From contig CAIUPC010000673.1 in assembly GCA_903900905.1 (NCBI GenBank), positions 1 through 43,328 of the forward strand: DNA of 43,328 nucleotides. The letters are read 5' to 3'. Both the position numbers and the translations under genes were made by a program. Shown here piece by piece: positions 28,757-37,366 of this stretch; positions within the stretch are counted from its first letter, which is position 1, and the number at the start of each line of letters is the position of its first letter. The DNA comes from an uncultured Acetobacteraceae bacterium. Its GTDB lineage: Bacteria; Pseudomonadota; Alphaproteobacteria; Acetobacterales; Acetobacteraceae. The notes beneath the pieces were generated by a model. It searched no databases, was not told where the DNA came from, and was given only the letters and a program-made list of their open reading frames with translations.

Positions 28757-31543
28757 ATGCGCCGTATTCTTGGACTGATCGCGGCGCTGTCATTGCTGCA
28801 GATCGCCGCGCCGGCCTTGGCGCAGAACAACGTGTCCGCGAAGGTGGTGGTCGCTTGCGGCACCCCCGGCCAGACCCCCGTGGTCGGCAGCAGCTACACG
28901 ATCACCCAGGACACGACGCTCACGCTTTGCACGACGGCGGGGGGTGGGGGCGGCAGTAACGCCAGCGTCGGAACCAATGGCGCAGCCGCTCCGACCAGTT
29001 CAACCCAAATCGGTATTCTCGTTGGCGCCAATCTGCAGCCAGTGTCGGCGACCAATCCTGTTCCCATCTCCGGGTCGATCACCGCCTCCAATGCGGCTGT
29101 GGGCGCGACGGGGTCGGCGGCTCCTGCGTCCGCCTCCTATGGCGGCTTGCTCAATGGCTCCAACCTGATTGGCGCGTTGGGTGACAGCGCTGGACGAACC
29201 ATTGTGGCCGGTGGCGGTACGGCGGGGACTCCCGCTGGCGGCGTTGTCTCCGTTCAAGGTGTGGCGAGCGGCACCGCTCTGCCTGTCAGCGGGACCTTCT
29301 GGCAGACCACGCAGCCCGTCTCCGGCACTGTGACCGCCAATGCGGGATCAGGAACATTCGCGGTTTCTGCCGCGTCTCTTCCCCTCCCCACTGGCGCGGC
29401 GACAGCCGCTAAACAGCCCGCTCTCGGGACCGCCGGTGTTTCCTCCACCGATGTCATCTCGGTCCAAGGCATCGCCAGCGGCACCGCCATGCCAATCTCC
29501 GGCACGGTCACGGCCAATGCCGGGACGAACCTCAATACGTCGGCGCTGGCGACCTCGGCCAACCTGACCAGCGGCACGCAAAAGACCCAGATCGTGGACG
29601 GCTCGGGCAACGTCATCGCCTCCACCTCCAACAACCTCAACGTCCAGTGCGCCAACTGTTCCGGTTCCGGCGTGAGCACGGCCGACCAAGCCTCCTTCAC
29701 GGCAGGTACGTCTCTCTTCGCCGGTTCGGGCGGCTTCTACCAGACCACGGCGACAAGCAACCCGCTGACTACGGGCCAGCAAGGCGTGTTCCAAGTCACC
29801 GCCAACCGCGCCCTGTTCAGCAACCTGCGCAATGCTGCTGGCACGGAAGTGGGCACCAGCACCACACCATTACAGGTCTCCCTGGCCAACACCGCCGCGA
29901 ACGCCACCGCGGTCAAGGTGGACGGCAGCGCCGTCACCCAGCCGGTGTCAGGCACCTTTTGGCAGGCCACCCAGCCCGTCAGCGGGACTGTATCGATCAC
30001 CGCTAATAGCGCCGTCAACGAGGCCCAGATCAACGGCGTGACCCCGCTCATGGGCAATGGCGTCACAGGTACCGGCTCGCAACGCGTGACCATCGCCAGC
30101 GACAATACGGCCTTCACCGTCAACGCCGCTGAAAGCGGGACCTGGAACATCACGAACGTATCGGGGACTGTCAGCCTGCCTACGGGCGCGTCGACGGAAA
30201 CCACGCTCGCCAAGCTGACCCAGGCTCAAGGTTCGACCACGTCCGGCCAGAGCGGGCCCTTGGTCCAGGGCGCCGTCACCACGGGCGCTCCGACCTACAC
30301 TACCGCGCAAACGGCCCCGCTCAGCCTGGATACGGCTGGCAATCTCCGCACCGTCACTTCTCTCGCGGCCAACAGTTCGGTTAACGTAGCTCAGGTCAAT
30401 GGCGTCACCACCCTAACCGGCAACGGCGTCACGGGCACTGGTTCTCAACGCGTTACGATTGCTTCAGACAATACCGCCTTCGGCGTAAATGCCGCGCAAA
30501 GCGGAACGTGGAATATCACGAATGTCTCAGGCACCGTAAGCCTCCCGACCGGAGCCTCCACCGAAACAACCCTGGCTAAGCTCGCGGTTGCGCAGGGCTC
30601 CACGACAAGCGGGCAATCCGGGACTCTAGCCGTCGGAGCTGTCACCACTGGATCGCCGACCTACACGACAGCTCAGACTTCGCCCCTTAGCTTGACCACG
30701 GCCGGCGCGCTGCGGACTGACGCTTCTGCCACGACACAGCCCGTTTCAGGGACCGTGAGCATCACTGCCAACTCGGCGGTCAACGTCGCTCAGATCAATG
30801 GCGTGACGACTACGACCGGCAACGGCGTCTCAGGCACCGGCGTGCAGCGTGTTACCTTGGCGTCAGACAGCACGGGCCAAGTCACTCTGGCGGCAGGGGC
30901 CAACACTATCGGCGCATTGACGGCCAATCAGTCAGTCAACACGGCTCAGGTCAACGGGGTGACGGTATTGACCGGCACCGGCGCGACCGGCACCGGCGCT
31001 CAGCGTGTGACCGTGGCCACTGACAGCGCGACGGTGGCAGGCTCCGCTTCGATCCCCGCCGGTACGAACCTCATGGGCAAAGTTGGCCTTGACCAGACCA
31101 CGCCCGGCACGACCAACGGCGTTCAGGACGCTTCCACAAGCGCCACGGGCTCCGCTGTGCCTGCCAAAGCGTCCTTCATGGGCGCCAACAGCGCGGGCAA
31201 CCTGACGGGCCTTATCCAGGCCGATAGCTCCGCTTCGGTCAGCATCTCGACGGCCACGACCACGCAGATCGTCGCACTGTCGTCCACCAAGAAAATCTAC
31301 GTGACGGCTTACAGCCTGATCGCAGGCGGCACAGGCAACGTGACGTTTGAATATGGTACCGGCTCCAACTGCGGGACCGGCACCACGGTGCTGACCGGCG
31401 CGCTCCCTCTGGTCGCGAACTCCGGCATTGCCACTGGCTCAGGCTTGGGTCCGGTGCTTGTCGTGCCGGCTTCCAATGCCCTGTGCATCCTCACGTCTGC
31501 CGGTGTCCAGATTTCGGGCTCCGTGGCTTATACGCAGTTCTGA
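28757..31543 (+). CDS. Large repetitive secreted/fibre-like protein (928 aa)
   Basis: ATG 28757 with AAGGGGAG upstream; a longer in-frame start is rejected because the ribosome-binding site lies before 28757. The N-terminus is a clear signal peptide (M-R-R, hydrophobic I-L-G-L-I-A-A-L-S-L-L, cleavage after A-L-A). The rest is Thr/Ser/Gly/Val-rich beta repeats: T-Q-P-V-S-G-T units and a ~120-residue unit (V-N-G-V-T ... W-N-I-T-N-V-S-G-T-V-S-L-P-T-G-A-S-T-E-T-T-L-A-K-L) at about 30000-30350 and 30361-30700. The C-terminal domain has paired Cys. It looks like a fibre or adhesin-like surface protein. Confidence 0.8.
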   Translation: MRRILGLIAALSLLQIAAPALAQNNVSAKVVVACGTPGQTPVVGSSYTITQDTTLTLCTTAGGGGGSNASVGTNGAAAPTSSTQIGILVGANLQPVSATNPVPISGSITASNAAVGATGSAAPASASYGGLLNGSNLIGALGDSAGRTIVAGGGTAGTPAGGVVSVQGVASGTALPVSGTFWQTTQPVSGTVTANAGSGTFAVSAASLPLPTGAATAAKQPALGTAGVSSTDVISVQGIASGTAMPISGTVTANAGTNLNTSALATSANLTSGTQKTQIVDGSGNVIASTSNNLNVQCANCSGSGVSTADQASFTAGTSLFAGSGGFYQTTATSNPLTTGQQGVFQVTANRALFSNLRNAAGTEVGTSTTPLQVSLANTAANATAVKVDGSAVTQPVSGTFWQATQPVSGTVSITANSAVNEAQINGVTPLMGNGVTGTGSQRVTIASDNTAFTVNAAESGTWNITNVSGTVSLPTGASTETTLAKLTQAQGSTTSGQSGPLVQGAVTTGAPTYTTAQTAPLSLDTAGNLRTVTSLAANSSVNVAQVNGVTTLTGNGVTGTGSQRVTIASDNTAFGVNAAQSGTWNITNVSGTVSLPTGASTETTLAKLAVAQGSTTSGQSGTLAVGAVTTGSPTYTTAQTSPLSLTTAGALRTDASATTQPVSGTVSITANSAVNVAQINGVTTTTGNGVSGTGVQRVTLASDSTGQVTLAAGANTIGALTANQSVNTAQVNGVTVLTGTGATGTGAQRVTVATDSATVAGSASIPAGTNLMGKVGLDQTTPGTTNGVQDASTSATGSAVPAKASFMGANSAGNLTGLIQADSSASVSISTATTTQIVALSSTKKIYVTAYSLIAGGTGNVTFEYGTGSNCGTGTTVLTGALPLVANSGIATGSGLGPVLVVPASNALCILTSAGVQISGSVAYTQF

Positions 31544-31545
31544 TC

Positions 31546-31887
31546 ATGAAACACTTAATTATGGCTGGGCTCCTGGCCCTGGCTCCATCGCTTGCTCTGG
31601 CGCAGACCGTGGGCGCCATCGTGTATGACGGTACGTCCGGTCAGGTGCGCATGGTGGTCGTGCCGGACACCGATAAAGAGTTGGACGACCCTGCCTTTTC
31701 GCCGGTCGGCGCGGTTCAACAACGGGTGCCCATTGTCGACTTAAAAACCCTACAGCCGCGCGACTTGTACTTAAAATACCTGCCGAAAGAGGTATGGCCC
31801 GCTAACATGAAGCCGCTCTATACTCCCGAAGAGGCGGCCAAGTTCGGCGTTGACCCATATTCGGGTAAGCCAACGGGGGAGCCATGA
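31546..31887 (+). CDS. Secreted hypothetical protein (113 aa) with signal peptide
   Basis: ATG 31546, two bases after the previous stop. Signal peptide: M-K-H, hydrophobic L-I-M-A-G-L-L-A-L-A, cleavage after A-L-A near residue 19. The mature part is polar with a Y-T-P-E-E-A-A-K-F-G-V motif. Codons are less GC-ending than neighbours. Function unknown; the stop overlaps the next start (ATGA). Confidence 0.7.
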   Translation: MKHLIMAGLLALAPSLALAQTVGAIVYDGTSGQVRMVVVPDTDKELDDPAFSPVGAVQQRVPIVDLKTLQPRDLYLKYLPKEVWPANMKPLYTPEEAAKFGVDPYSGKPTGEP

Positions 31888-32861
31888 AACGCTTTCTAGC
31901 TGTTTTTGGGGCTTACTTACTACTAGCGAGCCCCGCGTACGCAACGCAAATTTTCTTGACATCGGGTACATCGTGGTCAACGCCGGGTAACTGGAACGCA
32001 GCTAGTAACAGTATAGAAGCTCTTGGTGCTGGCGGGGGATCGGGAGGCATCGCTAACGGCGGCAACGGCGGTGGCGCTTATGCCAAAGTAGTTAACCAAG
32101 CGTCGTCCGGTTCGATTACGATCCAAGTAGGGACACCGTACAGTGGCCTACTAACATGCTGGAATACTTGTGCCGTCTTGGCAGCGGATTTAGGCCTTGA
32201 CGCTTCGGGCAATACGGGCGGCAGCGGGGGTCTCGCGGCGAATAGTGTCGGGTCTACTACTTACTCTGGCGGCAATGGCGGGAACGGGGTAGCAACGGCT
32301 GGAGGCGGTGGCGGCGGCGCTGCTGGCCCCTCCGGGGCGGGTAAGAACGGCGGGAACGCTTTTGTGGGTGGCGGCAGCGGCGGCGGTGGAGGATCAAACG
32401 GCGGTTCGTCCACTTCCGGGGCGAATAGCATCGGAGCGGCAGGTGGCGCGGGCGGTACGGGTACTTCCGGCGGTGGTAGCGGCTCTGGTGGTATTTCAGG
32501 TGGCAGCGGCTCTGGTGGTACTTCAGGTGGTGGCGGAGGCGGCGGCGGCCTTACCGCTCCGGGCGGTGGCGGCGGCAACGGGGGTAGCAGCACGGCTTTT
32601 GATAGTACGCACGGCCCAGGCGGCGGCGGTGGTGGATCATCGATAACACCCGACAGTTGTTTTACGGGCTTCGGCGGCCAGGGCGGTACATACGGCGGCG
32701 GCGGTGGCGGCGGTGGATACTCGGCCGCGGGCACCGGGGGGTATGGACTCATCGTCATCACCTATACCCCAACAGGTTCCGGCCCCCCACACCAACTCCC
32801 CACTACCGGCGTAGGCACGAACGACAACCACGAGCCGGTGAAACTGGCGAGGGTTGGTTGA
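31884..32861 (+). CDS. Secreted glycine-rich protein (325 aa) with signal peptide
   Basis: Begins M-K-R-F-L-A-V-F-G-A-Y-L-L-L-A-S-P-A-Y-A, cleavage after A-Y-A, then a short domain (F-L-T-S-G-T-S-W-S-T-P-G-N-W-N) equivalent to the entry of the glycine-rich domain in the 26483 gene. Residues about 45-310 are Gly/Ser/Asn tracts, predicted to form extended polyglycine-type packing as in fibre tips. Two Cys in one early loop and one later. Early codons are A/T-rich, suggesting transfer. Probable extracellular or periplasmic adhesin-like role by inference. Confidence 0.78.
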   Translation: MKRFLAVFGAYLLLASPAYATQIFLTSGTSWSTPGNWNAASNSIEALGAGGGSGGIANGGNGGGAYAKVVNQASSGSITIQVGTPYSGLLTCWNTCAVLAADLGLDASGNTGGSGGLAANSVGSTTYSGGNGGNGVATAGGGGGGAAGPSGAGKNGGNAFVGGGSGGGGGSNGGSSTSGANSIGAAGGAGGTGTSGGGSGSGGISGGSGSGGTSGGGGGGGGLTAPGGGGGNGGSSTAFDSTHGPGGGGGGSSITPDSCFTGFGGQGGTYGGGGGGGGYSAAGTGGYGLIVITYTPTGSGPPHQLPTTGVGTNDNHEPVKLARVG

Positions 32862-32919
32862 TTTGACCAAACGACCACGGTTGTGGCACTGTCCACCAAC
32901 ACCTTTCAGGGGCTCGATC

Positions 32920-33387
32920 ATGAAGAACTTCTTTCGCGGTTTCCTTATCGCAGCCCTGGTGCTGTGCAGCCTTTCGGCACCGGCCTTCGCCGCGCCGCTG
33001 CCCTACCTGAACACGCCATTCGACACGCCGCTGGCGGCGACGAACACGCTGATCACCAACATCAACGGCGCCTTCCCGGCCAACGCCTACACCGTGGCCT
33101 GCACCGGCACGACCACGGCGACTTGCCAAGGCCTGCGGCTGAACATCTCGACCACGGGCCTGACCACGGCGGCCGGCGTCACCGCCGCTACCGTCACCGT
33201 CACCGACACCCTGGTCACGGCCGTCTCGCAGATCTTCTGTCAACCAGTCGGCTATGCCGGGACCGGCAACCCCATCGACGTGAACGTGGTTCCGGCCGCC
33301 GGGTCCTTCACCTTCAACGTCCAGAACACCCACGCCTCGGCGGCCTTGAACGCCACTGTGGTCAGCACCTGCTTCGTCTATAACTAA
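32920..33387 (+). CDS. Secreted hypothetical protein (155 aa) with signal peptide
   Basis: ATG 32920 has AGGGG eight bases upstream; the frame's longer N-terminus is excluded by that site. Signal peptide: M-K-N-F-F-R, hydrophobic G-F-L-I-A-A-L-V-L-C-S-L, cleavage after A-F-A. The mature part is beta-rich Thr/Ala/Asn with four Cys that could pair (two in A-C-T...T-C-Q, one in I-F-C-Q-P, one in S-T-C-F), consistent with disulfides in the periplasm. No family recognised. Confidence 0.75.
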   Translation: MKNFFRGFLIAALVLCSLSAPAFAAPLPYLNTPFDTPLAATNTLITNINGAFPANAYTVACTGTTTATCQGLRLNISTTGLTTAAGVTAATVTVTDTLVTAVSQIFCQPVGYAGTGNPIDVNVVPAAGSFTFNVQNTHASAALNATVVSTCFVYN

Positions 33388-33402
33388 GCCAGGGCTGCAT
33401 TC

Positions 33403-33660
33403 GTGGAGTCGCCGGTCGGGAGCGTATTGCCCTTTCAGGGGTTTATAGATGGGGCAGCCGCGCTGGTCATGGCGTTAGGAGGCCTCATCTTGAAGGGCCT
33501 GAAAGACGAACAGACGGAGCAGCGAGAGCGCCACAACGATTTGGCGCGCACGCTCCCGGACACCTACGCCAGGCGGGATGACTTGAAAGCCGCCGTAGAA
33601 GATGTGAAGATCAGCCTTCGACGCATTGAAGACCGGCTCGGGACAACCCCGCCGCACTAG
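33403..33660 (+). CDS. Small membrane protein with coiled coil (85 aa), lysis-cassette candidate
   Basis: GTG 33403. One hydrophobic span at about residues 10-31 (F-I-D-G-A-A-A-L-V-M-A-L-G-G-L-I-L) is followed by a charged helix (K-D-E-Q-T-E-Q-R-E-R-H-N-D-L-A) and a second helix (V-K-I-S-L-R-R-I-E-D-R-L-G). An N-terminal anchor plus coiled coil resembles i-spanins or small holin-like proteins. It lies upstream of the M15 peptidase, which supports a lysis role. Confidence 0.65.
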   Translation: MESPVGSVLPFQGFIDGAAALVMALGGLILKGLKDEQTEQRERHNDLARTLPDTYARRDDLKAAVEDVKISLRRIEDRLGTTPPH

Positions 33661-33669
33661 GACACCGCC

Positions 33670-33816
33670 ATGAAGCCCTCCCTGAACGGCACCAACACCC
33701 CTCCGGCCACACAGGACAAGTCCCGCGTTCTGCCGAAGGGCCCTTCGGTGAACGCCGAATCGACGCGCTCCGGCACTGCGCCGACGCCGGGTACGCTAGG
33801 TCCGCGCGAAGCCTGA
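33670..33816 (+). CDS. Disordered 48-aa peptide
   Basis: ATG 33670; the stop overlaps the endolysin start (TGATG). The sequence is rich in Pro, Thr, Ser, Gly and Lys with no hydrophobic core, so it is probably disordered. Retention of tight coupling to the peptidase suggests translation; function unknown. Confidence 0.5.
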   Translation: MKPSLNGTNTPPATQDKSRVLPKGPSVNAESTRSGTAPTPGTLGPREA

Positions 33817-34214
33817 TGTTTTCGCTAGGCGACCGTTCGCTTCAGCGACTGCAAGGCACGCACCCCGATCTGATCCGCGTGGTGCAACGCGCCATCGGCC
33901 TGACCCTGGTCGACTTCACCGTGATCCAGGGGCTCCGCACCCTGGCTGAAGAACAAGCCAATGTGGCGTCCGGCGCGTCGACCACGCTTCACTCCCGTCA
34001 CCTACTCAACAAGCAAGGCTTCGGCTGCGCGGTCGATCTGGCCGCTTGGGTGGATAGCGCGGTCGCCTACTCCCCCTTGCAACTGTACGACCAGATCGTC
34101 CTCGCCATGAAGACGGCGGCTGCTGCCGAGAATGTCCCAATCGAGGCCGGCGCCGACTGGCAAACCTTCCGGGACTACGGGCATTTCCAGTTACCCTGGG
34201 CGACTTACCCATGA
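33816..34214 (+). CDS. M15-family peptidase endolysin (132 aa)
   Basis: Cleaves peptide cross-bridges of murein (L-Ala-D-Glu or D-Ala-D-Ala type by family). Features: Q-G-L-R-T-L-A-E-E-Q, then S-R-H62-L ... G-C-A-V-D74-L-A-A, and D-W-Q-T-F-R-D120-Y-G-H123-F-Q-L. H62, D74 and H123 fit the zinc ligands of M15_4 (T5 endolysin-like) enzymes. No signal peptide, so release depends on a holin. The spacing between H62 and D74 is longer than usual by an inserted L-L-N-K-Q-G segment. Confidence 0.88.
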   Translation: MFSLGDRSLQRLQGTHPDLIRVVQRAIGLTLVDFTVIQGLRTLAEEQANVASGASTTLHSRHLLNKQGFGCAVDLAAWVDSAVAYSPLQLYDQIVLAMKTAAAAENVPIEAGADWQTFRDYGHFQLPWATYP

Positions 34215-34708
34215 TCAAGCCCATCGGCTTCATCGAACTGTCGGCCTTCACCGCGCACTACATCGTCAAGTACCGCGAGCGCATGGCGGACGGCATCCTG
34301 ACCTTGCGCGCCACGGACGCCTTGGGTGATGCACACGACCTGCCGATCCTGAAAGAGTGGAAGAGTGGTCGCGCTGTATTGGCCCGGATACAGTCCGGCG
34401 CGGCGCCGTTTCTGGGCGGCAAGACGCCGGAGCTTGGCCGAGCCTGGATCGAGATGCTGCCGGGTGGCCACGGCCAGCCCTGGCTCCAGGAAGAAGACGA
34501 GTACGCCCAGACTGTGATCCGCACGCGGACCTGCATGGTCCCGACACACGACGCCTACAGCTACTCCGGCAACTTCCGTGAGCTGCTGAACGTCGGGGTG
34601 CTCAACGTGATCGAGCACCGGATATTGCATTCCGAGACCAACTTCAGCGCCTACCCCCGCGTTCACTTGATCGTCGACATCAAGAAGCCCGATGCCGACC
34701 AAGAGTAG
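34211..34708 (+). CDS. Hypothetical 165-aa protein
   Basis: ATG 34211 overlaps the endolysin stop (ATGA). A mixed alpha/beta protein with H-Y-I-V-K-Y-R-E-R-M-A-D-G-I-L, an E-L-G-R-A-W-I-E-M-L segment and C-terminal Y-P-R-V-H-L-I-V-D-I-K-K. No family recognised. It overlaps the GNAT gene by 17 bases. Confidence 0.7.
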   Translation: MIKPIGFIELSAFTAHYIVKYRERMADGILTLRATDALGDAHDLPILKEWKSGRAVLARIQSGAAPFLGGKTPELGRAWIEMLPGGHGQPWLQEEDEYAQTVIRTRTCMVPTHDAYSYSGNFRELLNVGVLNVIEHRILHSETNFSAYPRVHLIVDIKKPDADQE

Positions 34709-35180
34709 CCGCGTCACCTTTCATCCTGTGACTGTGTCAGAAGCCCTGGCGGCCGGTGCGGAAGACCTCGTCACCGCACACTCGGTGGAAGTTGAACCGT
34801 TCCAGGAGATCATGGGCGTCGGTATTGACTGGGCCTCGTGCCTAGCGGAAGAGCGGCGCGGCGGGCTCAAAATATTAGGGGCGTGGTCCCAAGGCGAACT
34901 GGTGGGCTACGCAGCTTTCTCGCTGCAGAAGATGACGCAGCGATCTAACACGCTGGTGGCCTTCAACCGTGGTCTTTATATGTCGCCAGAGCTTCGCGGC
35001 CACGGCCTGGAGCTGATAAGTCAGGCAGAGAAGTTCGCCGCCGACTGCGGGGCCAAGGCTGTGATGCAGGACACGCTGGAGCAACATTCGACAGAACCTA
35101 AGCGGCGCGCTAGTCTAGGGGACGTACTGGTGCGCAAAGGCTATCGGCCCTATGCGAGGCTCTTCTTGAAGGTTCTCTGA
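34692..35180 (+). CDS. GNAT-family N-acetyltransferase (162 aa)
   Basis: Acetyl-CoA-dependent transferase by fold. The core is G-A-W-S-Q-G-E-L-V-G-Y-A-A-F-S-L, the beta4 strand R-G-L-Y-M-S, and the CoA pyrophosphate loop P-E-L-R-G-H-G-L-E-L-I (R-x-x-G-x-G/A-like), then A-E-K-F-A-A-D-C-G-A-K-A-V. The substrate is unknown; phage GNATs may modify host proteins, virion proteins or defence factors. It is in the late block between the lysis gene and internal virion proteins. Confidence 0.8.
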   Translation: MPTKSSRVTFHPVTVSEALAAGAEDLVTAHSVEVEPFQEIMGVGIDWASCLAEERRGGLKILGAWSQGELVGYAAFSLQKMTQRSNTLVAFNRGLYMSPELRGHGLELISQAEKFAADCGAKAVMQDTLEQHSTEPKRRASLGDVLVRKGYRPYARLFLKVL

Positions 35181-35182
35181 CG

Positions 35183-36181
35183 ATGTGCGGCGGGGGTATG
35201 CAAACGGCGCCTACAGGCTATCAGCCGGCCAATCAGGCGGGAGCTGATCAGTCGTTCCAGTCGGGCGCAAACCAACTGGCCAGCACCGGCTCGCAGCTCT
35301 CGCAGCAGGTCAACCCGGCCTTCTCCCAGATCGCGTCGAACGTCCAGAACAACCCCTACTTCAGCCAGGCCATGACCGGGGCGCAGGGCGCGGCGAACAC
35401 GGCCAACACCCAGGTAGCCCCGCAGCAACTGGCGGGAGCCACGCAGCAGGCAGGTCTGGGCCAGGGCGCCGCCGCAATGGCGCCGGGCTATGCGGCCATG
35501 CCGACCAGCTACATTCCGGCCACGTCCAACCCGGAACTGATCGCCGGGCTGCAGACGCTCATGCAGGGCTACGACCCCCAGAGCACGCTGTACAATCAGC
35601 AGTACCAGCAGCAGATGGATCAACAGAACGCCATCAACGCCATGAACGGCGTGGCAGGCTCGCCTTATGCTGCCGGAGTGTCCGGCCAGGCCAGCCAGAA
35701 CTTCAACACCAACTGGCAGTCCAACCAGCTTCAGCGTGGCATCGCGGCGCTCGGCGCCTACGATAGCGCCGCGTCGACAGCGGCCGGCAACGTCGCCAAC
35801 CTGTCCAGCACCGGCGCAAACAACTATTCGACCCTGGCCAACGCGGCAGGCAATGCCGCCACTACGGCGTCGAACCTAGGTACGGCTGGCCTCAATACCC
35901 AGGCGACCGCCGCGCAGCTTCCCTACGACCTGTACCTGCAGCAGCAGCAAGCCGGGCTCAACGCCCTTGGTTCTCAGGTCCAAGGCACCAACGCCGCCGG
36001 GGCGCTCACGCAAGCCGCCACGGCCGACCAGGGCTCCTATCTGGCCCAAGGCACCAGCGCGGCAGGCCAAGCGACTAGCGCGGCCCAGGCCAACAACCAA
36101 GCCACGCAGGCATCGTCGGCGGGCTTCGGAAACTTGTTCGGTAGTCTCGCGGGCATGTTTTCGTTCACGTCGAAGCTCTAG
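35183..36181 (+). CDS. Internal virion (ejection-type) protein, Gln/Ala-rich (332 aa)
   Basis: Begins M-C-G-G-G-M, a start often seen in podovirus internal core proteins. Strongly Ala/Gln/Asn/Ser-rich with long predicted helices (Q-Q-Y-Q-Q-Q-M-D-Q-Q-N-A-I) and a C-terminal G-N-L-F-G-S-L-A-G-M-F-S-F segment that could be membrane-active. First of three adjacent genes resembling the T7 gp14-15-16 group in order and composition. Role in DNA ejection is inferred. Confidence 0.72.
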   Translation: MCGGGMQTAPTGYQPANQAGADQSFQSGANQLASTGSQLSQQVNPAFSQIASNVQNNPYFSQAMTGAQGAANTANTQVAPQQLAGATQQAGLGQGAAAMAPGYAAMPTSYIPATSNPELIAGLQTLMQGYDPQSTLYNQQYQQQMDQQNAINAMNGVAGSPYAAGVSGQASQNFNTNWQSNQLQRGIAALGAYDSAASTAAGNVANLSSTGANNYSTLANAAGNAATTASNLGTAGLNTQATAAQLPYDLYLQQQQAGLNALGSQVQGTNAAGALTQAATADQGSYLAQGTSAAGQATSAAQANNQATQASSAGFGNLFGSLAGMFSFTSKL

Positions 36182-36190
36182 GAGACCAAG

Positions 36191-37366
36191 ATGGGCTTTG
36201 ATCTCGGTTCCTTCGCAGGCGGTATCTCCCAAGGGATGGATCAGGGCTCGCTGATCCGTCAGCGGCAGCAGGCCAATGCTCTCGCGGCGCTACAGCAGCA
36301 AGCCCTGGCCGCACGCGGCAAAGAAGGTCTCGCTGCCGCCGATGGTCTCGCGCAGGGTGGCGGCGGTGATGCACCACAGCCGATGCCGCAAGCACCCGGC
36401 GGCGTGACCGCCATCGAAGGGATGCCCCAAGGCGGCAATATGTCCGGACCCATGGCCTCCGGCGGCGCACCGCCGACGCAAGTCCCGATGCCCGGCGCCA
36501 TGCCGATGCCACAGGGCGCCGGGGCGCCGCCGGGGGGCCCGGCGCCTCAACCGATGCCCCAAGCCGGTGGTCCGCAGCAACCTAGCCCTGGCGGCCCCCA
36601 GCAGCCCGCTCCCGGCCCGCCCCCGGCGCAACCCGGCGGCGCGCCCAACGTGCCGCCCGGCGGGGCTCCCTTGAGTGGCGTGGCCCAACCTACCGGCAAC
36701 TTCCAGCAGGACATCGGCAACAGCGTCCACTCGATGTACGCGTCGCTGCTGAAGGCTGACCCGAGCCTGAAGCAGAACCCGAAGGCCGCGGCCCTGGCTG
36801 TCGACCAGATGATCGAGCAAGCCAAGGGCTTCGATCAGACCACGCGCACGGCCATGCAATCGGCCAACGAGGTTTTCAAGGCCCAGATAAGCCTGCAGGA
36901 AGCGCAGCTTCGCGCCCAAACCATGACGCAAGACGCTCAGCTTCGCGCCAGCACGCAGTCGCAGATTAACCAGGACAAGATCCAGGCTCAGCTTCAAGAG
37001 ACGACCAACAAGCTGAACGCGATCATCGAGAAGGCCAAGCTCGACGCGGGCTCCCGCGAGCGCGTGGCCGGCACCAATGCAGGTGCGCGTCTCGGCGCAG
37101 CGAGTACGGCGGCCGGCGCGCGTATGGGTGCTGCAGAGACCGCTGCCGGCGCGGCGCGCGACGTGGCTGGAACCCGCGCAGGCGCAGCGCGTGATGTTGC
37201 CGGAACCAGCGCCAAGGCCCGTGTGCAATCTGCGCAGATCGGCATGGGTCAGCAGCCCACCGGCGGGGCGGCCGCGCCGATGAAGGTCAAGACACCGGCA
37301 GAAGCGGCGAAGCTGAAGCCCGGCACGCAATATGAAACGCCGGATGGCCAGGTCTATGTGCGATGA
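36191..37366 (+). CDS. Internal virion protein, Pro/Gly/Gln-rich with helical repeats (391 aa)
   Basis: Residues about 1-50 are helical, 55-165 are Pro/Gly/Met/Gln-rich and probably disordered, 170-280 are helical (Q-M-I-E-Q-A-K-G-F; Q-L-R-A-S-T-Q-S-Q), and 285-345 are short Ala/Gly/Arg repeats (A-G-A-R, A-G-A-A-R-D-V-A-G-T). The composition fits an ejected core protein; no enzymatic motif. The stop overlaps the next start (ATGA). Confidence 0.7.
   Translation: MGFDLGSFAGGISQGMDQGSLIRQRQQANALAALQQQALAARGKEGLAAADGLAQGGGGDAPQPMPQAPGGVTAIEGMPQGGNMSGPMASGGAPPTQVPMPGAMPMPQGAGAPPGGPAPQPMPQAGGPQQPSPGGPQQPAPGPPPAQPGGAPNVPPGGAPLSGVAQPTGNFQQDIGNSVHSMYASLLKADPSLKQNPKAAALAVDQMIEQAKGFDQTTRTAMQSANEVFKAQISLQEAQLRAQTMTQDAQLRASTQSQINQDKIQAQLQETTNKLNAIIEKAKLDAGSRERVAGTNAGARLGAASTAAGARMGAAETAAGAARDVAGTRAGAARDVAGTSAKARVQSAQIGMGQQPTGGAAAPMKVKTPAEAAKLKPGTQYETPDGQVYVR

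Noticed and set aside
26483-31543. Diversity-generating retroelement, considered because of the BPP-1-like replication set and variable fibres
   Set aside because: No reverse transcriptase motif (YxDD) or template/variable repeat pair was seen; the fibre repeats are simple tandem units.
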